A DNA stretch of 64,000 bases from positions 7,562,001 to 7,626,000 of the forward strand of contig CATNEN010000038.1 of NCBI GenBank assembly GCA_950097015.1, read 5' to 3'. Shown piece after piece: positions 33,001 to 45,000 of this stretch. This DNA comes from Macrostomum hystrix (Eukaryota > Platyhelminthes > Macrostomidae). Numbering within the stretch: the stretch's first letter is position 1; each line of letters starts with the position of its first letter. Under the pieces are notes generated by a model. The model made no database searches and was not told where the DNA came from. It saw only the letters and a list, made by a program, of their open reading frames with translations. A program made the position numbers and the translations under genes.

Positions 33001-36000
33001 AAACTTTCAACACAATTGTAAATTGTAATTTTAAACAACCTACTATTAGTAGCGTGTAGTATAAGTTATCTTAGATTAGAATGAATAATGGAATATGAGG
33101 GTAATAAAGTTAAATACACTGTCTTCCTAATAAACAAATCACACTAATATTCGATTGACAAGTAAACGAATTAAATTAAAAAATCACCTTTTAAGTCACT
33201 CGTTTTTTACGTTTAGTGACTGGAGTTTCGTTTTGAGCTTGTTCATTTTATTCCATATGCAAATTTTGTGCTCAAATATTTATTTCTTCTCAACTCACGA
33301 TCAGACTGTCATTGTGGCGTCAACTCCGACGCCCGCCGCTTCCGTTGCTATGGAAACATTGGACTCGGCGGCGGCTGCGGAGCCGGAGTCATCCGCCCAG
33401 ATTGCGACATCGAAGAGTTCGCTCAGGTCCAGTGTCTCCTCGGAGACCATCGAGAGCGACACGGAGGGCGCCTCTCCACTGGGAGCGGACGAGCTTGAGA
33501 AGCGGCGACTAGCGGAGGAAGAGAAAGAGCGGGCCGACGTAGCGGAAGCCACCTGCGATGGTCTGGTGGATGAGGTGCTGCTTGATGAAACCCGAGAGCC
33601 GAGTGTGCCGGCTGTGGTTATGCAGGTGGGCTGTGTACCTATTAAGTCTTTGTTACTTCATTTGTTTGAGATCTAGCATTCAGGCTTTGGGATCTGGGAT
33701 TTTAGATGTGTGTTCCTTAAAGTTGGGATATTATGTAAGGGATTTTTGATCAGGAGATGTGGGATGTGGGATCTAGCTATAGGATCTTATAATCGGGATC
33801 TTAGATATGGGATCTTGAAGTTGGGATCTGGAATGTTGGTCAATTGATGGCATAATCCCTTCCCCTCTTTCAGGTGCTGCAAGAGGAGCTCAACGAAGTG
33901 TCCAACATTGATGAGCTGATCAGCTCCAGCTTCAATCTGGCCATCGGCAGTCACGACAAAGAGGAGGAGGAGCCGCCGCCGCAGCCACCGCAGCCGGAGC
34001 CAGAGCAGCCGCAGCCGACTGTTACAGACATCGACGCTGTGCCGCAGTCGTCGACTATAGCCTCGGCTGACGACCAGCCAGCTTGCTCGTCGCCAACCGC
34101 CATCAATGTTGAACTGGTTGCCGAAGCGTCCGCAGTCGAGAATCGTTTAAACAGCTCGGCTGCAACGTCCAGTCGGTCGGCCAACGTGAAGTCCGGCTAC
34201 GGCTCTGTCACTGTGCGCAGCAGCGGCGGCGCCTCCGTCTCCGCGGTGTCGGCGAACAACACGACGTCGTCCGTTGATGATGACTCAAAGTCGGCTGGCG
34301 TCAGCATCAACAACGACGAAGGCGGCGCTGACGGGGGCGGAGGTCCAGCTAGGGTTGTTCGGCGGCAGAAGGATGTGAGTAGACAATCTGCACTCAAGAT
34401 GTCTGGTGTTCGAATTTTGGCCTGGGAGAAAGCTATTAGTGCATTGACGCAGACTATTAATTTCTAATTGCTGAGGTCTCAGAATGGTGAATCTGGTGAC
34501 CCCCCGGATAGAAAATAGGGAATCGGTTAAGCCACTTCAAACACTGGAAAAGTAAACATCATTTGTCTCAATAATGGTATAAGACCTCTTAAAGTGCACT
34601 TCAATAGCTGACAAAGAATGACAGATTTGGCAAGCAGCAGACCGAAGTAACTTCTCAAAGTAAAGAAAGCATTATTTTATGCTTATTATTTTTCACAACA
34701 GTCAAGCTGCTTCACAGCTAATCGTAATTTTCAATAAACCTTAGACGCCATTTTTCCTACTTTGAACTTTGAAGGCCAAGTTTAACTCCGTCATCATCAA
34801 GAAGAAGCGCGTCTTCACCGACGAAACTGGACAGCAGGTGGTCACCACCACTATCAGGACTGTGCGCAAGGGTGACGAGCACAAGATCCAGGACCAGTTC
34901 ATTAACAGGTGAGAGTTCTGCGAGTTTTATTGAGAACACAATGATGCGGTCCAGTTTTCCATTATCAGTGTGTGTGAACACAATGATGCGGTCCAGTTTT
35001 CCATTATCAGTGTGTGGGAACACAATGATGCGGTCCAGTTTCTATTATCAGTGTGTGTGAACACAATGATGCGGTCCAGTTTCTATTATCAGTGTGTGGG
35101 AACACAATGATGCGGTCCAGTTTTCCAGTATCTGTGTGTGGGAACACAATGATGCGGTCCAGTTTTCCTGTATCTGTGTGTGGGAACACAATGATGCGGT
35201 CCAGTTTTCCTGTATCTGTGTGTGGGAACACAATGATGCGGTCCAGTTTTCCAGTATCTGTGTGTGGGAACACAATGATGCGGTCCAGTTTTCCAGTATC
35301 TGTGTGTGGGAACACAATGATGCGGTCCAGTTTTCCAGTATCTGTGTGTGGGAACACAATGATGCGGTCCAGTTTTCCTGTATCTGTGTGTGGGAACACA
35401 ATGATGCGGTCCAGTTTTCCAGTATCTGTGTGTGGGAACACAATGATGCGGTCCAGTTTTCCAGTATCTGTGTGTGGGAACACAATGATGCGGTCCAGTT
35501 TTCCAGTATCTGTGTGTGGGAACACAATGATGCGGTCCTGTTTTCCAGTATCTGTGTGCGAAATGTTAATTGACCTGCATATGCGCTATAATATCGATTC
35601 ATACTCAAGCCCTGTGCCTACCTGTCAGGTATATTGGTGCGTGAATCGATAAAAATGATTCTGATGATAAAACACTTGTGCTTGATAGGGCAGGCTATAT
35701 TTTTAGCCATGCAAACTGCAGACTTGCATGATACGGCTCTAGGAGAAGCACTGTTAATCTTGGCACTGATTTCGCGTGTAGCTAGACCGTCTTATTGGAT
35801 TTTTACCTGACATTTCTGCTTCTGTCCGATTATCCAACAGCCAGCATTGCCTTACCTTTGCCCCGCCTCCTCATCCCGACGAGTCGCTGATATAGATTTC
35901 TCCAAATGAAAAGGAGAGGAAAATGAAGAATCTCATAATCGCTTGGCCGCGTTTTGGCGGGCTTCCCCTCCGCCTCGGACTGCCAGCTAAAATTGATGAT

Positions 36001-39000
36001 GGCTTTGCGAGGCTAAAATCTGTCTAAGAGACCAGACAGGAGCTCAGGGGATGAATATAGGACAGGAGCGCTGCTTGCTGCTGCTCTGACTGTGAAATAT
36101 TTTCATGAACTTTTAGAAATTTTGTCGAACTTTTTTATCTACCTACCTACATCTATGTTTCTGTTATTAAAAAGCTTTTAGCCCAGTTGTTCTGGGCTGA
36201 GGTCATAAGTTCAAATCCACACACGTAGGACATTGGACATATTAACTGGGCTAGAAATTCGGGTTGGCCTCCGCAGTCCACGGACTGAACAGCTGTACAC
36301 AGTATTTAGAAGGGCCGTGCAATAGTACTTCTGGCCCAACTGGGCTAGGTCTCATTTATATTCTATCTGGGTTTGCTGAGGCAACAAGTTTTTCTATACT
36401 GCGTATCACATTTCTGTTCGTCTATGACTTCATTATCAACAGAAATATCGATCCTCCCATTTGTACTTTTACCCCCCTCTACCCCTTACCGCTTTTCCCC
36501 TCACGCAACCTTGATCGCTGCAGAGTCACTTCCTGAATTCGGTGTCGCGATCCTGTCACGATCCTGTGACACTGACAGGTTCATAAATTTCAATACTTTC
36601 AATATAAATTTGCATGCATCTATAATGCTACCCAGGGTGTTTACCATTGCCTTTTGTCCTGCTGCTGCCCAAGCGAGGCCTAAATCATTGTAGGGCTGAC
36701 CGGAATTGCGACTCCAACCAGTCAGTGGGAAGTGCGCGCTGCCCCTGTCTGACTATGGACACTTGCAAACTGGCTCAGTGTGCTCCAATTTATTTTCAAT
36801 CCCTAGAGTCAATGCCGACTGAACACTGTCCAGTTTATTTCATTTGTTTCATGCCAAACTGTCCAAAATATAGGAAGTTGATTTCCTATCTGAAGTTCAG
36901 CACTGCCCAGACAGCGCAATGGACTAGATTTTTTTTGTAATTGCGTGATTTGCTCGAAAAAATGGAATGAATGGACTGCCAATTCTCGTCTTGTCCATTA
37001 TGCGCCAGGAAGGAGATTTCACGATTCTCGATCGTAAACGAGAACCCTGTCCTTTTCGGGTGCATGGCTACCAGGCGCAGCAGCAGCAGCAGCAGCAGAA
37101 AACTCCGTCTGGGTTATTGTCGCGGATCATTTGCCCATTATGAAATAGAATAGAATAATGCAACGCTGTTAACAGGACTGTTAAATAGGAACGTAGTGTG
37201 CAGTGATTAAAAATGCTTTTTAGTTTAAAAAATCTAATGCAGTGGGCAGGCACTTCAACGACTAAGGAAGGCAGATAAAAAATGCGAAAACTCTCTGAGC
37301 CAATCAGAATTGTCCGAAATTGCTTGAGGGATCGGACGGTTGCCTATTCAAATGAAATACTCATGCAGTGGCAGGTCAGCTTCTTGCTCTCAACGCTGAC
37401 GGAATCGAGAAGACCTTGATTGAACAACACTTCACAAAACGGGACCTCGAAGCAATCACAATGGGATCCAACCTGAGTAGCCCAATTGGCTTTCGCCAGT
37501 CTAACAGTGGATCAGATGCCTTCTGGCATGAGATGACTCGCCTAGGCACCAACGGAAAGTATGTAGCTTCACCCAGCAGTATTTTGGCTTTGCCTCCTGG
37601 CGTGGCTGTCAATGATCTTGGAAAGTCAACTCCCCAGTCCGAGGAGGACAATAACGCTCAGCTTCGCCTATCAACTGGCATTGAATTTGAGCACAGTCTC
37701 AGGGACTATAATGGCAGCAGTTATTATTACTCCGCCACAGCGCTACAGATGCGTGCGCAAAGGCACAACGCCAGCGTTGTCATGGCTGCGGCATCTCATG
37801 AGCCGCCTAAGTTGCCACCGCGCCGACCGCCGACTCTCAGCCTGGCCCAACATACAAGCAGTCGTTATCAGCTTCTTCAGCCTCCGCAGCAGCGGCAGCC
37901 GCAACATCAGTATGTGTACAGCATGGGTTTCACTCCAAGCTTGACTAAGCATTCCAATCCCTTGTTGCTATGGAAACAGCAGCAGCAGCTTCACCTGCAG
38001 AAGCCGACCATGATATCACCGCCGCCTCCGCCACCGCCTCCTCCTCTTGCTGCTCAGCATCAGGTCTATCAGCAGCACTATCTTCATCAGCATCACCAGT
38101 CGGCGCCAGTGACTCCGTTTGACGTCGATGCGTTTCGTCATAGCAAGCTGCGACTGCTGCATCAGCAGCAAAGTCAGCCGCAGCAGCAGCTGGTATTCAC
38201 TCAGTCAATTAAGCCACTTCAGCGCCACCCAGTGAAGCCAATTGTCGCTTCCAATGTGTTACCCAACCGTCTCAATCCTCAGTTGCAACAGTCGGAGCAC
38301 CTAGATCTCTGTCTGCACCTGCCAGCGCTGGATTGGTCGCTTGAGCATAGCTTAGACGATATGATTATAGATAGTCCTCGGCTTGGCAAGGCGCTGTACA
38401 GGGACAGGTGAGCCAGTCACCTGAGTGACAGCATGAGACTATCACTAATTTGAACTTGAGCATCTTTAACTTAAGAGGCATCTGTATGATTTCTATTACG
38501 TCTTTATTTCTTTTGTACTTAGGAGTGTAGATGACACAATAATCTGTGTCGCCGGTGGCGCATTGTAGTGATGGGTGATTGTTGCGCGAAAAGGCTCAGC
38601 TGACCCCATCGACCATACTTCGTTTTTTACCCCAAAAGCTTGACCCCAAATTAATTGTTTGTCATATTCAACTAAGCGGGCCTTTGAGTCTAGTCTTTGA
38701 TTTCAAGTCCGCTGCGACCTTAAGCTTGGACAAGGCCTTTGATCGCGTGGGTTGGCTCGTTTCTTTTGTTTCTTAGGCAAGAAGGAAAAATTAATTTCCG
38801 GCAGATTTTCCACGTGCCTAACCTACTACCCTGAAGCCTACGAATGCAAGCGGAGCGGGCCGCACATCGCGCTGCACATCTTCTGCCCTTGCCATGACGC
38901 TTTTGCTTCTTAATCTCTTTCTGGGCAATATACGAGTCTGTAAAGACGGGCAGAGGCTCCACGCGCCAACTAATATCATATGCTGGCCAGTCCTGACACC

Positions 39001-42000
39001 TCACTAATCAGCGTTATGTGTAGCGCCAGCTCGGTCTGTTAGAATTGAGGGATGTATCTGCCTTCTCTCTTGCTTTCCCCGCTCCTCCTAGCTCTTGCCT
39101 GCCCATTGGGCTGACATCAGATATCCCATCCGTGCACCCAAGCCCCCTCAGATCCTTGGCTCGCTAATTTTCGCCGCCCTGCCTCATCGTTGAACTGAGA
39201 GACATGCCGCGGAAGAGGAGTGCGGCTGCAGATTGGCTTCATCATCGCTGAGAATCTTTCTTTCGCCTCCTACAGCCCCCCGTCACCCAGCCCGGCTCCC
39301 TCAAGTCCTCATCCGCAGTCGGTTAGCGGGTAGAGAAAGTATATATTGAGCTCAATAAGGCAGGGTTCCTCTGACCTGATGTACCCGCCTGCTGCCATCG
39401 TATGTAATTATCCATCCTCTTTTCCCATTTCCTTGGGTCCTCCTTATGCAAAGATTCAACCGAATCGATGAGGAGGCAGGGCGTCTTATTTTACTTTTCT
39501 TCGTCGTTTGCTAGCTGGGAGCGGCTGGCAGCTGGGCAACTCTATGATGACACATTTAAGTGGATTATTCTGTTAGTCCTTTACTCGAAAATGCAGAGGG
39601 GCCTGTGCTTAGCTGCGCAAGAGAAACTTTGTAGCCACTCGGCCACTGCTAGGCCAAGTACAGTGAAAGGTGTGTATCTCGATTCGATTCATCTGGCAAA
39701 AGCTTGTGAATAGTTTTTTATGTCATTGCAATCCTTTACTCTGATCTTGACTGCGGCAAATGGAAGCTGCTGCCGTTGCAGTAGTTGCATGTCAAGAGCG
39801 AATTAAGAAGTCAAAGCTGATGCATCGATGAGAAGTCAAAGCTGATGCATCGATGAGAAGTCAAAGCTGATGCATCGATGAGAAGTCAAAGCTGATGCAT
39901 CGATGAGAAATCAAAGCTGCTAGATTGATCAGAAGTCAAAGCTGCTGGATTGATCAAAAGTCAGCTGCTGGATTGATATGAAGTCAAAGCTGCTGGATTG
40001 ATGAGAAATCGAAGCTGCTGGATCGACGAAAAGTCAAGGCTGCTGGATTGATGATAGAGCTTGTGTACCAAAACGAGAAACTGAAGAGCAGTCCATCATG
40101 CAGATGGGCACGGTCTGTGTCAAAGTCTGTCGTCGTGAACTTCAAATAACCAATAAAAGAAATGTGCAGTATAGCAGACTTAGCGCTGTAGATACCCATC
40201 AGTGACATTTTTAGATTGCATAGACAGTGTTTAGAGGTTATTCAGATGGTTTTCATTTTTCTTTTTCACTTTTTCATTTTTATTGCTATGTCATATCACA
40301 ATATATTTTCTGGTCACGCATTACGGGCAGGTGTCAATCAGGATGAGGCGGTGTGGTGGGAAGGCGAAAGAAGACACCTGGCAGCAGCGTCCGTGTGTAC
40401 TTGCACTGGTATTTGGATAAGATATTCAATACACAAGTGCTTCATTGGCCGCATATTTGTATTAAGTAGGCTAGCAGTCCATCAGCGAATTGTTATATAA
40501 TAATATTATAAACGGAATGGAATGTTCATAACAACTATCCTGCAATTTTTTACGTGTATCAGTCATCATTCATCAATTAAAGCGTGGGGTAGGGCACTGT
40601 TAGATAAAATGAATGAAGGAATAATGGTAGGTAGATGGGCAAGGTTCAATGGTAGGTAGACAAGCAAGGGAAAATAGTCCGTAGGCGATGGCAATGGGCT
40701 ATGGTAGATAGGAAGCACTCTAAGGCAAAAAAATAAAATAATGATTTTTTTGTTATCTAGAATACTATTTCCTTATACTATTTCATGCACTTTTTAAGTC
40801 TAACTTAAGATTCAAATAAGATTCAAAAGAACATAACATTGATTACTGATAAAGGCAATGAAGGGCATGTAGATAATCTGGGTTGTTGATCTAGAAGAAA
40901 CCGTAGACCTCTCGTGCGCCAGTCAGTGCGCACCCTGCCTATGTGTAGAGACTTTTGCCAAAGCAGCATCTCGCAAGCCTGCAGCTGATCTGGGAGCCCC
41001 GAAGGCGATGGCGCAAATCTCTTATCTGCTTCATCGCCTTCATCTTTTCTCCGTTTATAAACTTCATGCCTGACCCCAGGTGCCCTTTCTTCCACCTCTG
41101 GCCACGGTGTCCCTGACTTTTTATTCAGACCTGCCTGCCTTCAGTACTCTGTTCATGCGACCCACAAATGTGTGCGAGTTTTTTTGGATCAACATTCATT
41201 TTTTAGACCTTCGTTTTCTTTATAGGAATAACAGTTCCTGAAATGTAGAGTTCACAGAAATGATCTAACTCAGTTTTTCTATCCTGCATACAAAATTTCC
41301 AATCCTCAATACATAAATTTCTAAAGTCTTTACCATTTCCCTAAATTCTAATCTGAAAGCAATTTTGGATTATCAGAAAGCCCTTTTCCATTCGTGCTAG
41401 AAATCCTTACATGCCGATCCCTAGAAAATTAAACACTATCAAAGAATTTTCACGTTGCAAACTCTTCGCTATACGGCCCATTGACAATCGGTGTTTTCAA
41501 CAATCCCCATGGCAGAATGGGAGTGAAAAACACAAAGTAAAAATTTATTCGCAAATCCTCCTGTGGGAAAGCTCAATCCCCTCAGGCCGCCCAGAAACTG
41601 TCCGGCCATTGGGAATTCAAATCTTCCGCTCCCTCCCCACCTCCGCCTGCTCACACTTCACCGGCTAATTCAGTTTGGCATCATCCTTCCCCCAGCCTGA
41701 ACTTCGCCTCCCCCGATGGCGAGGACAGACCCGTTGCCCGCTGTGTTTGCCAGCCCGGCTGCTGTTGAATCTGGCAAATCAATGATTCCTGCCGCGCTCC
41801 GCAATTCTACATGAGGGGATATTGAGGAGATCTTGGCTGTGCGGCGGCTCCTCTCAATTTGTTTGCGGATTCGCGAGCAGTTTAGAATTGACCGGACCAA
41901 ATCTCTTTCCCGCCTTCTCTTTTCTCTTTCTGCTTCATTTTTTTCTTTGCGATCCCATGGGGCGCTTGAGCACTGCCGGGGCTTCAGTTGGCCTAGCCCG

Positions 42001-45000
42001 GGATCCATCTGCTGCTTTTGCATCGTTACCCAGTCCCTCTAGCCAGCCTCTTCAGCCAATTTGCTGTTGGCTCTTGTGTGTCGGCGGGTGGCTGCGCTGT
42101 TTTGAGTTCAACTGTTGTAGAGAGAGCAAGTAAAATGAGCAGTTGGCTGAAAGCAGCTGTGCAGCGGTTCAGACACGCGCAATGCGACACCGCCTTCATG
42201 CTCTTGTTTATCTTCGGCTAACATTTATTTATATAAATATATAGGGATTCTTTGTAAAGAAACCCTAATGAAGAAGCTGTAGGTTTCTACAAAATAAGGA
42301 TGGGGTGTATTGGATTGAACTGTGAGGACAAGCAACTCGGCTTAATTAGGTTTCGTTGAGGTGAATTAGTTGCATAAATATCCTTAACGCGAAGTTTTGG
42401 CACGCGCACACGAGAGAAAAGAAGAAAATGATGGGTAGAGATAAACAAGGTGGCACTCCTTTGATCTCCCTTTGAGCGCCTTCTTACGCCGTCTTTATGT
42501 TATGTGCTGCGGCCATCGCTAGCAACTAACCGACTTAGCGTTTCATAGTCACATGATGCTGCATGATATTCCAGGTTTCCCTGCTCTGCTTCAAAGAAGA
42601 AAACAAAGGAGTGGGGGCTCTACCTGATTTTAATTATTTTGGTCTTAAGAGTTTTTGTAGAGTTACATAGTACCTTAAGCCTTCGTTTTTCTGCGAACGA
42701 TGGTCATACAGCAGCCAAAACGGACGGCCCTACTGCATGATCACTAAATGATGGTCACAGACTGATCACAGTACGGTCACAGACTGATAAATGTTCGGTC
42801 GCATTAGATGGTCACAGACTGATAACTGTACGGTCGCATTAGATGGTCACAGACTGATAACTGTACGGTTGCATTAGATGGTCACAGACTGATAACTGTA
42901 CGGTCGCATTAGATAGTCACAGACTGATAACTGTACGGTCGCATTAGATGGTCACAGACTGATAACTGTACGGTTGCATTAGATGGTCACAGACTGATAA
43001 CTGTACGGTCGCATTAGATGGTCACAGACTGATAACTGCACAGTCACATTGGATCGTCACAGACTGATAACTGAACGGTCGCATTAGATGGTCACAGACT
43101 GATAACTGTACGGTCGCATTAGATGGTCACAGACTGATAACTGTACGGTTGCATTAGATGGTCACAGACTGATAACTGCAGTCACATTGGATCGTCACAG
43201 ACTGATAACTGTACGGTCAGACTGATAACTGCACAGTCACATTGGATCGTCACAGACTGATAACTGAACGGTCGCATTAGATGGTCACAGACTGATAACT
43301 GTACGGTCGCATTAGATGGTCACAGACTGATAACTGTACGGTTGCATTAGATGGTCACAGACTGATAACTGCAGTCACATTGGATCGTCACAGACTGATA
43401 ACTGTACGGTCAGACTGATAACTGCACAGTCACATTGGATCGTCACAGACTGATAACTGAACGGTCGCATTGGATGGTCACAGACTGGTCACATTACGGT
43501 CATACTGGATGATCACACACTGATAACCAAATGACGATCGCATTGGATGGCCACAAGCGTTTTGCTGAGGGTCACACCACTTGGTTTATCTTACATTTTA
43601 ATGGGAGTGCCAATAAATTACATAAAAGCCAATAAAAAAATTTCTAAAGCTTTCTAACCATTATTTTTAATTCTCGCATATAGAATCTAATTATTGTCCT
43701 CTCTCACTCTCCTGGGAATCACTTTGAAATGCCAATACAGGCTTTAAATATCTGCACTTTTGTGCAGCCTAATCTCGAATTTTTTATTAACCCTGAGAAA
43801 GTTTGTAATTAGTTCGATATTCGAGCTTCTGCCTGAAAGGCCGGGAGTTCGATTCTCAGCACGACTTTTATCCCTGAGCAAGACACTTAATTATTAAACA
43901 ATTGGGTACCAGCATTGACTAAGCTAGGAATTTTGGTGTGTGTTGCGGCCTCTCCAGTCCACGGACTGAACAGTTTTACGCAGCCTTTAGAAGCACAAAT
44001 GGGTTATGTCTCATTTCTATTCTATTCAGAAACAGAAAAAATGTGCGGTATTTTTTATAACTCAATGCGTGCCGAAGTGCCGAAATTTTATAATCAAAGG
44101 TTAACTTTAAGCATGAGCTGCGATTCGAGGTCATTTTCGCATTTTACAATTGCTCTTCTTAATCTCTTCGCGTTGAAATCCCATTAATTTATTCCCTGTT
44201 AGCAGGCGCTCCCCACACTTTTCACCCACCCCTACTAATTCCTCTCCTTATTATCCAACTAGCTTTCCCTTTCTTAATAATCTTCTGCTGTTCTCAATTT
44301 TCATATCATCCCCCGCCCCAGCATGCGGGCTGGCCGTGCGAGCTGCATTTGATTGATGAACTAGCCGGGTGTACTTTTTTTAGTCTCTGGCCCCTGCCGG
44401 CTTAACTCTGCCGCGCACGCAAGGCGACTCAGTGAAGCATTCGATCATGCTCAAGTATAGAGGCCAGCTGTGCTCATAGTCCTGAGCTGCAAAATAGGCA
44501 CAGGCAGTCGGCAGTTGTTTCCTGTCATAGTATAGCTGCATCCCAACGACATGTTTTTAATGAGTGGTCTATGTTATTGTCCTACTTAAGTAGAAGTTTA
44601 TGTTTGAGATTGCTAATAAGTTAAGATCTCATGCTTAGATACCCGAATTAAGCATAAGTATGAAAGCTAAATATCATTAAACAATTTCAATCTGAAAATT
44701 AATAAATAATCACTGAAAATTAAGAAAAAATATCCCAATCGATGAGGAATCTTAAAGGGGGTCAGTTGCATAGCAGTTAGCGCGTCTGCCTCTCGCACCA
44801 AGGTCCCTGAGCTCGATTCCGCGCGGCGAGGCCACATTGAATAGGGGCACAGCCGCGGAGAGAAGGCTTGTTGTGCAAAATTTACGCCCTTTAGGTCCCA
44901 CCTCCAAGGCACAGTGCAGTGTACACTGCCTGACGATGAGAAAGTCAGCGCAGATGTACACACCTGTGTGAGCGTGTGCCTGCGTACACTATCTGTGTGG

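Noticed and set aside
34925-35608. Overlapping 159-199-aa ORFs on both strands
   Set aside because: All derive from the 42-bp tandem unit, which is open in several frames because its length is divisible by three.
42735-43535. CRISPR-like regular repeats
   Set aside because: The copies are head-to-tail tandem units without unique spacers, and the genome is clearly eukaryotic; the same holds for the other arrays.
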